From Mangrovimonas cancribranchiae (GTDB taxonomy: Bacteria; Bacteroidota; Bacteroidia; Flavobacteriales; Flavobacteriaceae), in assembly GCF_037126245.1 (NCBI RefSeq), contig NZ_CP136925.1, forward strand, positions 2,620,001-2,684,000: DNA of 64,000 nucleotides. The letters run 5' to 3'. The notes beneath the pieces are model-generated. The model was not told the DNA's origin and searched no databases. It saw only the letters and a list, made by a program, of their open reading frames with translations. The stretch's first letter is position 1. Each line of letters begins with the position of its first letter. The position numbers were made by a program, and so were the translations under genes. Shown in pieces: positions 26,985 through 36,997 of this stretch.

Positions 26985-29900
26985 TTGAGTAAATCTACCC
27001 TCTCGCAAACCTTTGCACAGACTTTGCAAACGCAAAATCTGCAAACTGCTATTGCCCAATCCCAAACGAGAACACACTTAAAAGGTCTTGTAGGCTCGTC
27101 GCTATCTTTTGTACTTTCAGAATCGTTTAAAAACACAGATAAGCCATTCTTACTTGTATTTAATGACAAAGAAGAAGCCGCTTTTTATTTAAACGATTTA
27201 GAATTGCTTCTTAACGACAAGGATGTCTTATTTTATCCTGGAAGTTACCGCAGGCCTTATCAAATTGAAGAAACCGATAACGCTAACGTGCTTCTTCGCG
27301 CCGAAGTTTTAAATCGTATTAACTCCAGAAAAAAACCGGCTATTATTGTAACCTATCCAGACGCTTTATTTGAGCAAGTGGTTACTAGACGTGAGCTGGA
27401 ACGCAATACCTTAAAAATTTCAGTTAACGATAATCTATCTATTGATTTTGTAAACGAAGTCTTGTTCGATTATAAGTTTAAACGTGTAGATTTTGTAACC
27501 GAACCTGGAGAGTTTTCGGTACGTGGTGGTATTGTAGATGTATTTTCGTTTTCGCACGACGAACCGTATCGTATTGAGTTTTTTGGGGATGAAGTCGATA
27601 GTATTCGCACCTTTGATGTTGAAACACAACTCTCTACAGACCAAGTTAAGAAAATTAGTATTATTCCTAATGTGGCCAATAAGCTTATGGAAGAAAGCCG
27701 CCAGAGCTTTCTAAAATATTTGGCACAAAAAACGGTGGTGTTTTTAAACCATTCGGAGCTATTATTTTCTAGGGTTGATAGTTTATTTCAAAAAGCAGAA
27801 GACACTTTCGAAACCCTTTCAAAAGACATTAAACACGCACAACCCGAAGAATTATTCTGCAATTCAACTATGTTGAAAAAGCAGTTATTAGACTTTACTT
27901 TAGTTGAATTTGGGCAACAAGCACTTTTTAATCCAGAAGATGTTATTACGTTTAACACCTCGCCACAACCAGCTTTCAACAAGCAATTTAATTTACTTAT
28001 TGAAAACCTCAACCTGCATCATAATAGAGGTTACACCAATTATATTGCTTGTGTAAGTGAGCAACAAGCCAAACGATTTCATGATATTTTTGACGATGTT
28101 GAAGAAAACGTTCATTATCAAACTGTGGTGTTATCTTTATATCAAGGATTTATAGATCATGAAAACAAAATAACCTGTTACACCGATCATCAAATTTTTG
28201 AACGTTATCATAAATTTCACCTTAAAAATGGCTACGCTAAAAAACAAGCCATTACACTTAAGGAGTTAACTAACTTAGATATTGGTGATTACGTTACTCA
28301 TATCGATCATGGTATTGGGCGTTTTGGTGGACTTCAAAAAATAGATGTAGAAGGCAAGAAACAAGAAGCCATAAAACTTATTTACGGCGAACGGGACATT
28401 TTATATTTAAGTATCCACTCGCTACATAAAATCACCAAATTTAACGGCAAAGATGGCAAACCGCCTAAAGTATATAAATTAGGTAGCAAAGCATGGAAAA
28501 CCTTAAAGCAAAAAACAAAGAAAAAGGTTAAAGAAATTGCCTTTAACTTGATTAAACTTTATGCCAAACGTAAACTAGAAAAGGGGTATCAATACAATCC
28601 AGACAGTTATATGCAACACGAGTTGGAAGCCTCTTTTTTATACGAAGACACGCCAGACCAAAGCTCTGCTACTGCCGATATAAAAGCTGATATGGAAAGC
28701 GAACGCCCCATGGACAGATTGGTTTGTGGCGATGTAGGATTTGGTAAAACCGAAGTCGCTATTCGCGCAGCTTTTAAAGCGGTTGACAATGGTAAACAAG
28801 TTGCTGTTTTAGTCCCTACTACTATTTTGGCTTACCAACATTATCGTACATTTAAACAACGTTTAAAAGATTTTCCTGTAACGGTAGATTATGTAAACCG
28901 CTTTAGAACCGCCAAAGAAAAACGTATTACCTTAGAAAATCTTGAAAGTGGTGCTGTAGATATTATTATTGGAACCCATCAATTGGCTAACAAAACTGTC
29001 AAGTTTAAAGATTTAGGCTTATTAATTGTAGATGAAGAGCAAAAATTTGGTGTTTCGGTAAAAGAAAAGCTACGTACTTTAAAAGAAAATATCGATGTCT
29101 TAACACTAACCGCAACCCCTATTCCGCGTACATTACAGTTTAGTTTAATGGCTGCTCGAGATTTATCAACAATCTCAACGCCACCACCAAATCGTTATCC
29201 TATAGAAAGTCATGTTATTAGATTTAGTGAAGAAACCATTCGCGATGCTGTAAGCTATGAAATACAACGTGGCGGACAAATTTTCTTTATTCATAATAGA
29301 ATTGAAAATATTAAAGAAGTTGCTGGACTCTTACAACGTTTAGCCCCAGACGCCAAAATTGCTATTGGCCATGGGCAAATGGATGGAAAAAAACTAGAAA
29401 AATTAATGCTAGGATTCATGAATGGTGAATTCGACATCTTAGTTAGTACAACTATTGTAGAAAGCGGTCTTGATGTGCCTAATGCTAACACCATATTTAT
29501 TAACAACGCCAACAACTTTGGATTAAGCGATTTACACCAAATGCGTGGTCGTGTTGGGCGTAGTAACAAAAAGGCATTTTGTTATTTTATTACGCCTGAA
29601 TATTCTGCCATGACAGAAGATGCAAGAAAACGTATTACAGCTTTAGCACAATTTACAGAGCTTGGCAGTGGGTTTAATATAGCGATGAAAGATTTAGAAA
29701 TTCGTGGTGCTGGCGATTTATTGGGAGGCGAACAAAGCGGATTTATTAATGATATTGGTTTCGATACGTATCAAAAAATCCTTAACGAAGCCATAGAAGA
29801 ATTAAAAGAAAAAGAATTTAAAGAGCTTTACAAAGACGATAATAAACCTAAGCAATATGTTAAAGACGTTACCATAGATACCGACTTCGAAATTTTATTC

Positions 29901-30323
29901 CCAGACGACTATGTTAACAATATTACTGAACGCTTAAATTTATACACCAAACTAAACGAGCTTAAAACCGAAAAGGATTTAAAAAGCTTTGAAAAAGATA
30001 TTGTTGATCGCTTTGGCGAACTTCCAAACCAAGTTATCGATTTATTTAATAGCGTTCGCATAAAATGGTTAGCTGAAAAAATAGGCTTAGAAAAAGTCGT
30101 TATGAAAAAAGGCAAGCTTATTGGGTATTTTATAACTAATCAACAAAGTGAATTTTACCAAAGCAACGCCTTTACCAAAGTGCTAAAGTTTGTTCAAACA
30201 CATCCGCAAAGTTGTAAAATGAAAGAAAAACAAACACGTAATGGATTACGATTATTACTTACTTTTGATAAAATTACATCGGTAAACAAAGCAATGGAAG
30301 CTTTAAAACCAATTGTGGCTTAA
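26985..30323 (+). CDS. mfd: Transcription-repair coupling factor
   Basis: 1112 residues from a TTG. Order: a UvrB-like N-terminal module, the RNA polymerase interaction domain (DIGDYVTHIDHGIGRF near residue 430), a SF2 translocase with Walker A GDVGFGKTEVAIRAAF near residue 580 and Walker B as DEEQ, ATP hydrolysis motif TATPIPRTLQFSL, and the C-terminal TRCF domain. It displaces stalled RNA polymerase and recruits UvrA for strand-specific repair. Confidence 0.97.
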   Translation: MSKSTLSQTFAQTLQTQNLQTAIAQSQTRTHLKGLVGSSLSFVLSESFKNTDKPFLLVFNDKEEAAFYLNDLELLLNDKDVLFYPGSYRRPYQIEETDNANVLLRAEVLNRINSRKKPAIIVTYPDALFEQVVTRRELERNTLKISVNDNLSIDFVNEVLFDYKFKRVDFVTEPGEFSVRGGIVDVFSFSHDEPYRIEFFGDEVDSIRTFDVETQLSTDQVKKISIIPNVANKLMEESRQSFLKYLAQKTVVFLNHSELLFSRVDSLFQKAEDTFETLSKDIKHAQPEELFCNSTMLKKQLLDFTLVEFGQQALFNPEDVITFNTSPQPAFNKQFNLLIENLNLHHNRGYTNYIACVSEQQAKRFHDIFDDVEENVHYQTVVLSLYQGFIDHENKITCYTDHQIFERYHKFHLKNGYAKKQAITLKELTNLDIGDYVTHIDHGIGRFGGLQKIDVEGKKQEAIKLIYGERDILYLSIHSLHKITKFNGKDGKPPKVYKLGSKAWKTLKQKTKKKVKEIAFNLIKLYAKRKLEKGYQYNPDSYMQHELEASFLYEDTPDQSSATADIKADMESERPMDRLVCGDVGFGKTEVAIRAAFKAVDNGKQVAVLVPTTILAYQHYRTFKQRLKDFPVTVDYVNRFRTAKEKRITLENLESGAVDIIIGTHQLANKTVKFKDLGLLIVDEEQKFGVSVKEKLRTLKENIDVLTLTATPIPRTLQFSLMAARDLSTISTPPPNRYPIESHVIRFSEETIRDAVSYEIQRGGQIFFIHNRIENIKEVAGLLQRLAPDAKIAIGHGQMDGKKLEKLMLGFMNGEFDILVSTTIVESGLDVPNANTIFINNANNFGLSDLHQMRGRVGRSNKKAFCYFITPEYSAMTEDARKRITALAQFTELGSGFNIAMKDLEIRGAGDLLGGEQSGFINDIGFDTYQKILNEAIEELKEKEFKELYKDDNKPKQYVKDVTIDTDFEILFPDDYVNNITERLNLYTKLNELKTEKDLKSFEKDIVDRFGELPNQVIDLFNSVRIKWLAEKIGLEKVVMKKGKLIGYFITNQQSEFYQSNAFTKVLKFVQTHPQSCKMKEKQTRNGLRLLLTFDKITSVNKAMEALKPIVA

Positions 30324-30348
30324 TAATTGTTAACCAAAAGAAAACTTA

Positions 30349-31653
30349 ATGATGATAAAGAAACTAGTTGTTTTAGTCGTTTTTATATGCAATCTCTCAT
30401 GGGCACAAAAAACCTTAAATGGAACTTTTATGCCTCCTGAAGAATTCACTCATGTCTTTTTGTATCAATCCACGCCAAGAGGTGCTAATTATGTTAACCG
30501 AAGCGAAGTTTCATCGGAAGGTAAATTTAGTATTACCATCGATTCTACTTACAAAAAAGGGATTTACAAACTTGTTTATGCGCTTCCACCAGAAGACAAT
30601 AACTTTGATATTCTTTACAACGGAAAAGACGATATTACCTTACATTTTGACTTAGAAAAAGGCGTTGAATATTCGCAATCTAAAGACAATAAGTTGTGGT
30701 CTTCTTATCAAAACAGTATGGAAGCTGCCAACACAACCATTAATCATTTTTACAGCAATGATGGCGAGTCCTCATCAACATTCACAAAAATATTCAACAC
30801 ATTAAAAGATGCCCAATTGGCTTTTGAAAATGCGGCTAAAGACAGCCCTATGGCTTTAGAGTTTATTAAAGCAAATAAGCCATATATACCGACCTCTTAC
30901 GAAGATTACAACACCTACACAACACATGTAAAAACACATTTTTTAGATTATTTGAACTTTGAAAGTCAACTTTTATTGAGCTCAGATTTTTTAACCAATA
31001 AAGTGTTTGCCTTTGTGTTTGGCATGTCTAATACCAATAGCGACTACAAAACACAGATAGATCGTTTGGCTAAAAAAATTACAACTGTTGAAACCAGAAC
31101 AGCCTATTTAGAAATGCTTTGGCAAGAGTTTGTTAATCAAGATAATGATGCTATAGCCAATTATATTACAGACACCTATTTGTTAGATTTGGCTAACTCT
31201 CAAAACAATACAAATTTAGCTACAATGATTACCACATATAAAAGAACCTCAAAAGGTAGTTTAGCCCCTAATTTCGATGTGGTTTTTAATTCAAAAAATA
31301 CAACGCTTCACGATTTAAATAGTGCTAATAAATATCTTATTGTCTTTTGGAGTAGCACTTGTGGTCATTGCTTAAAAGAATTACCGCAACTAGAAACCTT
31401 TGTAAAAGACATTCCTAAAAACGAATTAACCGTTATTGCTTTAGGTATGGAAGATGATGATGAAAATTGGCTAGAAACCATCCCAAAATTCCCTGATTTC
31501 AAACATATTTTAGGGCTTCACAAATGGGATAATCCTGTAGCGAAAAGTTATGGTGTTACCTCTACGCCTACTTATTTTTTGTTAGATCAAGACAAAACTA
31601 TAATTGCTAAACCTTATGATATAAACGCTGTAAAAGACGTTTTAAAACAGTAA
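30349..31653 (+). CDS. Exported TlpA-like thiol-disulfide protein
   Basis: 434 residues. A signal peptide ends NLSWAQ. The middle 250 residues resemble the DUF4369-type beta domain and helical region found in front of bacteroidotal TlpA-like proteins. A thioredoxin fold occupies about residues 300-434 with the active-site CGHC (STCGHCLKELPQL) near residue 343 and a cis-Pro in TSTPTYFLLD. Periplasmic thiol-disulfide exchange is likely. The gene follows mfd closely. Confidence 0.88.
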   Translation: MMIKKLVVLVVFICNLSWAQKTLNGTFMPPEEFTHVFLYQSTPRGANYVNRSEVSSEGKFSITIDSTYKKGIYKLVYALPPEDNNFDILYNGKDDITLHFDLEKGVEYSQSKDNKLWSSYQNSMEAANTTINHFYSNDGESSSTFTKIFNTLKDAQLAFENAAKDSPMALEFIKANKPYIPTSYEDYNTYTTHVKTHFLDYLNFESQLLLSSDFLTNKVFAFVFGMSNTNSDYKTQIDRLAKKITTVETRTAYLEMLWQEFVNQDNDAIANYITDTYLLDLANSQNNTNLATMITTYKRTSKGSLAPNFDVVFNSKNTTLHDLNSANKYLIVFWSSTCGHCLKELPQLETFVKDIPKNELTVIALGMEDDDENWLETIPKFPDFKHILGLHKWDNPVAKSYGVTSTPTYFLLDQDKTIIAKPYDINAVKDVLKQ

Positions 31654-31701
31654 TTTTTACAGAATTCAAGCAAAACGTTAACAACGTCGTCTATCTTTTT
31701 A

Positions 31702-32061
31702 TTAAAAATGAAAAAAAGCATCTTCGAGGTGCTCAATTTCAAAGGTGCTTTTTTGCTTTACAATAGCAATAATATCAAAACGTACCTCGACATCCAACCC
31801 ATTTTCGGTCACGTATTCATCAACAGCTTTTACGAGGTTTTTAATTTGTTTGGGTTTCACAAAGTCCTGCGGATTGCCAAAATCGACAGTAGAACGGGTT
31901 TTTACTTCAACAATAGCTAAGGTGCTCTTTTGTTGCGCAATAATGTCAACTTCGGCTTTATCAAAACGGTAGTTGCGCTCCACGATATCATAGCCTTTTT
32001 TTAAAAGAAAATCTACCGCCAACTGTTCACCTTTTTTGCCAAGTTCATTGTGTTGTGCCAT
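31702..32061 (-). CDS. YraN family (UPF0102) protein
   Basis: 119 residues, the usual length. GKKGEQLAVDFLLKKGYDIV, AEVDIIAQ and VEVKTR give the Asp and Glu-x-Lys of the Holliday-junction-resolvase-like/PD-(D/E)xK nuclease fold. YraN proteins are widespread; their substrate is not established. A short stem near the 3' end may terminate transcription. Confidence 0.9.
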   Translation of the reverse strand: MAQHNELGKKGEQLAVDFLLKKGYDIVERNYRFDKAEVDIIAQQKSTLAIVEVKTRSTVDFGNPQDFVKPKQIKNLVKAVDEYVTENGLDVEVRFDIIAIVKQKSTFEIEHLEDAFFHF

Positions 32062-32113
32062 AATATTCCTTCATAATTGTTAAGGTTTTTAGAAAAAAAT
32101 CACGCTCATTTTA

Positions 32114-32524
32114 TCAAAATCTATCTGATAATTTTAAAACTTGATTGACGAAACTCAAAACCGTAGTTGTTTCTTTACTAAACTTGAAAAAGTCAAATAT
32201 TGGTTTAGGTAATTTTTTATTTAATAAATCTTTATCCTCATTATTCAACTCTCCAAATGACTTCAACCATTTCTCCAAATAATCTAAACCTTCGTAAGTT
32301 AAAAATGTAGCATTCCTATCTATAAATCCATTGTTTACATCAAGATATCTTTTATTATTCAAAAACGACTCTCTACTAAAATCATCTCCGTAAAGATCTT
32401 CAATAGACTTTTCTAATTGATAAAAATACTTCATTGCTGCCCCATCACTTTCAATATACAACTTAAACAAAATTAAATGTCTCATTAGTTGATTAGCCTC
32501 TAAGATTTTCAACGCATCTTTCAT
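32114..32524 (-). CDS. Hypothetical protein, 136 aa
   Basis: No family recognised. The protein is helical and charged; ATFLTYEGLDYLEKWLKSF in the middle resembles a winged-helix-like tail. Its frame ends two bases before the LD-carboxypeptidase gene start, and it begins at an ATG right beside it, so the two may be co-transcribed from the same upstream promoter. Codon use is like the neighbours. Function unknown. Confidence 0.65.
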   Translation of the reverse strand: MKDALKILEANQLMRHLILFKLYIESDGAAMKYFYQLEKSIEDLYGDDFSRESFLNNKRYLDVNNGFIDRNATFLTYEGLDYLEKWLKSFGELNNEDKDLLNKKLPKPIFDFFKFSKETTTVLSFVNQVLKLSDRF

Positions 32525-32526
32525 AA

Positions 32527-33540
32527 TTATTCAAAAACCACTTTAGATTGCTCCTTACCTACCGTTAATTGTACTGTTTTACCTAAAATCAATGCGCGGT
32601 TATCATCTTCGTGTCCCGTTGGCATATTAAACGCAATAGGGAAATCATATTCAGCAAGTACATCAAGAATAAGTTGTTCTATCGAACTTCCCCAAGCTGT
32701 AGTATTTTTTCTTAATTTGGTCATATCGCCAACAATTACACCCGCACAATCATCAAAATATCCCGCACGTTTTAGGCTTTGTAACATTCTATCTATATGA
32801 TATTTGTACTCTCCTATTTCTTCAAAAAACAAGATTTTTCCTTTGGTATCCAAACTAGTGTTAGACCCCAGCATCGTATGCAAAATGGTTAAATTTCCAC
32901 CTACTATGGGAGCTGAAACCATACCGGTTTTATTGTATTTAGACCCTTCCAAAACATAACGTAACGGTTCTCCAAAAAGCGCTTTTTTAAATGTAGCGAT
33001 TGTCTGTTCCAAACCAGCTTGATCCTTGGTCATACTTGTACACATCATAGCATGAATGCTTTCAAAGCCCAAAACATTTAATTGATTATGCAAAGCTGTA
33101 ATATCGCTATAACCAATAACCCATTTAGGGTGTTTTCTAAATTTGGTATAATCCAATTTATCCAATATTCTTACAGTGCCATAACCACCTCTTGCGGCCC
33201 AAATAGCACTAATGCTTGGGTCGTCCATAGCGTGTTGTAAATCTTCGCAACGTTCATCGTCGGTTCCAGCAAAATGATCGTCTTGCTTAAAAACGTGTTC
33301 CCCAACAACAGTGTGCAACCCCCAACTTTTTAATAACGCAACAGAGCGATTAACTTCATCTTGTCTATGCTTTAAAATCCCCGAGGGCGCCACAATAGCA
33401 ACAGTATCGCCAACTTTTAAGTATGATGGTTGTATCAATGTTTTTATGTCTTTTTGTATGGCTTCTTGTGCGTTTAATGTTAGATTTCCAAAGCAAGAAA
33501 ACAACACACAAATGCCAATAATTAGTATGTTTTTAGTCAT
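32527..33540 (-). CDS. ldcA: LD-carboxypeptidase (S66 family)
   Basis: 337 residues with a signal peptide (LTLNAQ cleavage region). VAIVAPSG at about 47-54 and the nucleophile serine in GYSDITALH identify the S66 fold; the Glu and His of the catalytic triad are expected at FFEEIGEYKYHIDRML and near MPTGHED. It trims L,D-tetrapeptides during murein recycling in the periplasm or, if the leader is retained, in another compartment. Divergent from metG. Confidence 0.93.
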   Translation of the reverse strand: MTKNILIIGICVLFSCFGNLTLNAQEAIQKDIKTLIQPSYLKVGDTVAIVAPSGILKHRQDEVNRSVALLKSWGLHTVVGEHVFKQDDHFAGTDDERCEDLQHAMDDPSISAIWAARGGYGTVRILDKLDYTKFRKHPKWVIGYSDITALHNQLNVLGFESIHAMMCTSMTKDQAGLEQTIATFKKALFGEPLRYVLEGSKYNKTGMVSAPIVGGNLTILHTMLGSNTSLDTKGKILFFEEIGEYKYHIDRMLQSLKRAGYFDDCAGVIVGDMTKLRKNTTAWGSSIEQLILDVLAEYDFPIAFNMPTGHEDDNRALILGKTVQLTVGKEQSKVVFE

Positions 33541-33584
33541 ATAGGTAAATGTACATTTTTTTTCAGAAACGCTCTTAATTTACG

Positions 33585-33592
33585 TACTTTTG
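33585..33592 (+). promoter_or_regulatory. -7 promoter element for metG
   Basis: TACTTTTG lies 55 bp before the metG start and matches TAnnTTTG. Confidence 0.45.
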
Positions 33593-33646
33593 CCTTCATA
33601 AATTTAAGGTCTCAAACTACGACCGTCAACATATAAGATTTTTAAA

Positions 33647-35716
33647 ATGAGTCAACCAAAACGATATACTATTACCGCAGCATTACCTTATACCAATGGC
33701 CCAATTCATATCGGGCATTTGGCAGGCGTATATGTACCAGCCGATATTTATGCGCGTTACCAACGTTTGCAAGGCAACGATGTGGCGTTTATTTGTGGTA
33801 GCGACGAGCACGGTGTTCCTATTACCATAAAAGCTAAAAAAGAAGGCGTGACACCACAAGATATTGTTGATAAATATCACGCGATTATAAAAACGTCGTT
33901 TGAGGATTTTGGTATCTCGTTTGATAATTACTCGCGTACCTCTGCGCCAATTCATCACGAAACAGCTCAAGAGTTTTTTAAAACCTTATATGATAAAGGC
34001 GAATTTATAGAAGAAATTACCGAGCAACTATACGATGCTGAAGCCAATCAGTTTTTGGCCGACAGATTCGTTATTGGAACGTGTCCAAAATGTGGTTTTG
34101 AAGAAGCCTATGGTGATCAATGTGAAAAATGCGGTACCAGCCATAATGCCACCGATTTAATTAACCCTAAATCGGCAATCACAGGAAACACACCGACATT
34201 AAAAGAAACCAAACACTGGTTTTTACCATTAGATAAGCACGAAGCCTTTTTAAAAGAATGGATTTTAAAAGGACACAAAAAAGATTGGAAACCTAATGTT
34301 TATGGACAAGTAAAATCTTGGATTGATGATGGACTTCGTCCACGTGCCGTTACCCGTGATTTAGATTGGGGCATTCCCGTTCCTGTTGAAGGTGGTGAAG
34401 GCAAAGTGCTTTATGTATGGTTCGATGCGCCGATTGGTTACATTTCTGCTACCAAAGAATGGGCAGCTCGCGAAAGTAAAGATTGGCAATCCTATTGGAA
34501 AAATGAAGACACCAAACTGGTACACTTTATCGGGAAAGACAATATCGTTTTTCATTGTATTATTTTCCCGAGTATGTTAAAAGCCGAAGGGTCATATATT
34601 TTACCTGATAATGTACCTGCCAACGAGTTTTTAAACCTTGAAGGCAACAAACTATCAACCTCGAAAAACTGGGCGGTTTGGCTACCAGAGTATTTAGAAG
34701 ATTTCCCAGATAAACAAGATGTGTTACGTTACGCCTTAACGGCCAATGCACCAGAAACCAAGGACAATGATTTTACGTGGAAAGACTTTCAGGCAAGAAA
34801 CAACAACGAGCTCGTGGCTATTTTCGGAAACTTTATAAACCGTGTTGTCGTGTTAACCAACAAATACTACAATGGTATGATTCCTGAAGCATCAGAGTTT
34901 ACATCTGTAGATGAAGAAACTTTAGCTACTTTAAAAGCCTATCCCGCGGTTATTTCCAGTTCGATTGAGCGTTACCGTTTCCGTGAAGCTAGCCAAGAAT
35001 TAATGAATTTAGCCCGGTTAGGAAACAAATACTTAGCCGATGAAGAGCCTTGGAAAGTGATTAAAGAAGATGAAGCGCGTACGAAAACTATTATGTACGT
35101 GGCTCTCCAAATAGCTTCTGCTTTAGCCACTTTAAGTGAACCCTTTTTACCGTTTACTTCTAAAAAATTAAAACACATTCTTTGTCATTCTGAACTTGAT
35201 TCAGAATCTTCTTGGAACGATATTTCCACAAAAGAGGAATTACTTTCAGCAGGACATCACATAGGAAAAGCCGAGTTGTTATTCAGTAAAATTGAAGATG
35301 CAGCCATTCAAACACAATTGGACAAATTAGAAGCCAGTAAAAAAGCTAATGAAGCTGCTAATAAATCTGTAGAACCACAAAAGGACGAAATCTCTTTTGA
35401 AGATTTCACCAAACTAGATATGCGAGTGGGTACCATTTTAGAAGCTGAAAAAATGCCAAAAACAAAAAAATTGTTGGTTCTAAAAGTAGATACAGGATTG
35501 GATGTTAGAACTGTGGTTTCAGGAATTGCCGAAAGCTATAAACCAGAAAATATTATTGGCAAAAAAGTTACTGTATTGGTAAATCTAGCACCACGAAAAT
35601 TACGTGGCGTAGAAAGTCAAGGAATGATTTTAATGACCGAAACAGCTGAGGGCAAATTAGTGTTTGTTAATCCAGATGCTAAGGAAGAAGCTGCAAACGG
35701 ATTGCAAATAAGTTAA
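33647..35716 (+). CDS. metG: Methionyl-tRNA synthetase with fused tRNA-binding domain
   Basis: 689 residues. HIGH-type motif as [17 protein letters not shown] near residue 20, two zinc-knuckle Cys pairs ([18 protein letters not shown], residues about 145-162), KMSKS-like KLSTSKN near residue 335, and a C-terminal EMAP/Arc1p-like tRNA-binding domain ([19 protein letters not shown]) from about residue 585. Residues 512-520 (LCHSELDSE) come from a palindromic repeat inserted in frame, in a linker between the anticodon domain and the extension. Essential charging enzyme. Confidence 0.97.
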   Translation: MSQPKRYTITAALPYTNGPIHIGHLAGVYVPADIYARYQRLQGNDVAFICGSDEHGVPITIKAKKEGVTPQDIVDKYHAIIKTSFEDFGISFDNYSRTSAPIHHETAQEFFKTLYDKGEFIEEITEQLYDAEANQFLADRFVIGTCPKCGFEEAYGDQCEKCGTSHNATDLINPKSAITGNTPTLKETKHWFLPLDKHEAFLKEWILKGHKKDWKPNVYGQVKSWIDDGLRPRAVTRDLDWGIPVPVEGGEGKVLYVWFDAPIGYISATKEWAARESKDWQSYWKNEDTKLVHFIGKDNIVFHCIIFPSMLKAEGSYILPDNVPANEFLNLEGNKLSTSKNWAVWLPEYLEDFPDKQDVLRYALTANAPETKDNDFTWKDFQARNNNELVAIFGNFINRVVVLTNKYYNGMIPEASEFTSVDEETLATLKAYPAVISSSIERYRFREASQELMNLARLGNKYLADEEPWKVIKEDEARTKTIMYVALQIASALATLSEPFLPFTSKKLKHILCHSELDSESSWNDISTKEELLSAGHHIGKAELLFSKIEDAAIQTQLDKLEASKKANEAANKSVEPQKDEISFEDFTKLDMRVGTILEAEKMPKTKKLLVLKVDTGLDVRTVVSGIAESYKPENIIGKKVTVLVNLAPRKLRGVESQGMILMTETAEGKLVFVNPDAKEEAANGLQIS
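35188..35206. repeat. Palindromic repeat inside metG
   Basis: TTCTGAA-CTTGA-TTCAGAA is a 7-bp inverted repeat with a 5-base loop, read through in frame as a linker peptide. Repeats of the form TCATTCTGAACTTGNTTCAGAA are a recurrent palindromic family in flavobacterial genomes (memory, not searched). Confidence 0.7.
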
Positions 35717-36343
35717 ATGAACCAAAAGTTACATTGGAATACCGTTTATAATACCAAAAACGATGTTGAATTGGGTTGGTATGAAAAACAACCTCAGCAA
35801 ACATTAGCATTGGTAGAAAGGTGTAACTTACCTAAAACCGCATCTATTCTAAATGTAGGTGCGGGAACCACAACGCTTATCGATTACCTTTTAGAGCAAG
35901 GCTATCAAAACCTTATTGCTAACGACTTAAGTAACATAGCCTTACAACACCTTAAAGAGCGTGTTAAAAAGTCATACAATCACGATTTAACTACTATTTG
36001 TGACGATTTAACACAGCCAAAAAAACTTAAAGATATCCAAGAAATCGATTTATGGATAGATCGTGCTGTGTTGCATTTTTTCTTATCAGAAAAAGCTATT
36101 AGTAACTATTTTAACCTCATTAAACATACTGTAAAAATTAATGGATTTGTAATTATAGCGGTTTTTGCCCTTAATGGTGCTGAAAAATGTAGTGGTTTAC
36201 CCTTAAAACGCTACAATACCAAAATGCTACAATACCAATTAGGTACTTCATTTAAATTAGTTACAGATTTTAATTACACATACATTAATCCTTTTGGTGG
36301 CGAAAGACCTTATACTTATACACTATTCCAAAGAATAGGTTAA
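35717..36343 (+). CDS. Class I SAM-dependent methyltransferase
   Basis: 208 residues beginning directly after the metG stop. SILNVGAGTTTLIDYLLEQGY near residue 42 is motif I of the SAM-binding Rossmann fold; the acidic residue in IANDLSNIAL and the segment IDLWIDRAVLHFF follow. The substrate is not predictable. Tight spacing (zero bases) indicates translational coupling with metG. Confidence 0.88.
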   Translation: MNQKLHWNTVYNTKNDVELGWYEKQPQQTLALVERCNLPKTASILNVGAGTTTLIDYLLEQGYQNLIANDLSNIALQHLKERVKKSYNHDLTTICDDLTQPKKLKDIQEIDLWIDRAVLHFFLSEKAISNYFNLIKHTVKINGFVIIAVFALNGAEKCSGLPLKRYNTKMLQYQLGTSFKLVTDFNYTYINPFGGERPYTYTLFQRIG

Positions 36344-36442
36344 CCTCATTGCAAATCAAGCAACGTTAAAATCGCGTTAAAAACAATACCTAAAACATCT
36401 TTGGAAAAGATTTTGAACGTAATTCAAACAAATAATAAACTT

Positions 36443-36919
36443 ATGATAAAAGCACTAACCTTAACACTAACAGCACTAGTTTTTAGTTTAGTAACAAGCT
36501 GTAACGACACTAAAAAAGATCCTGAAAAAGAAGAAGTAACTAAAGCAGAAAGCATTACGGAAACATCTCAAGAAAACTCAAATACCATTGCGTTTACCGA
36601 TACCAAATGGCAACTTGTTAGCTTAAATGGTACAGATATCGCCAACAGCAAAGCCTTTATCTCTTTTGCCACACAAGACAATCGTGTTTTTGGTAACGCT
36701 GGATGCAATAATTTTACTGGAACTTACAAACTAAAAGAAGACACCTTTTTTAAGTTATCACCTTTGGCTATAACCAAAAAAATGTGTGCCGATATGTCTA
36801 TTGAAAAGTCCTTTTTAAACGCTCTAGAAACAGCTGACAATTATGTGCTTAACGACAATAAATTAATTATACGAAAGGCTAAAACAGCGCCTTTGGCTGT
36901 TTTTATTGCGGTTGAATAA
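36443..36919 (+). CDS. META-domain lipoprotein
   Basis: 158 residues from the ATG at 36443; the frame is open further upstream, but a lipoprotein signal begins here and ends with the lipobox-like LVTSC, giving an acylated Cys. After an acidic linker the META/HslJ domain runs from TKWQLVSLNG through AGCNNFTGTYKL to MCADMSIEKSFLNAL. META proteins (HslJ-like) are membrane lipoproteins of unclear function. A terminator follows. Confidence 0.88.
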   Translation: MIKALTLTLTALVFSLVTSCNDTKKDPEKEEVTKAESITETSQENSNTIAFTDTKWQLVSLNGTDIANSKAFISFATQDNRVFGNAGCNNFTGTYKLKEDTFFKLSPLAITKKMCADMSIEKSFLNALETADNYVLNDNKLIIRKAKTAPLAVFIAVE

Positions 36920-36941
36920 ACCATTTCATATCCATTTTAAG

Positions 36942-36975
36942 AAACCTCGTAAAATTATTTTTACGAGGTTTTTTT
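36942..36975 (+). terminator. Terminator after the META lipoprotein
   Basis: AAACCTCGTAAAA and TTTTACGAGGTTT form a 13-bp stem followed by a T-run. Confidence 0.9.
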
Positions 36976-36997
36976 ATTACTTTCCCTCCCTAAAATA

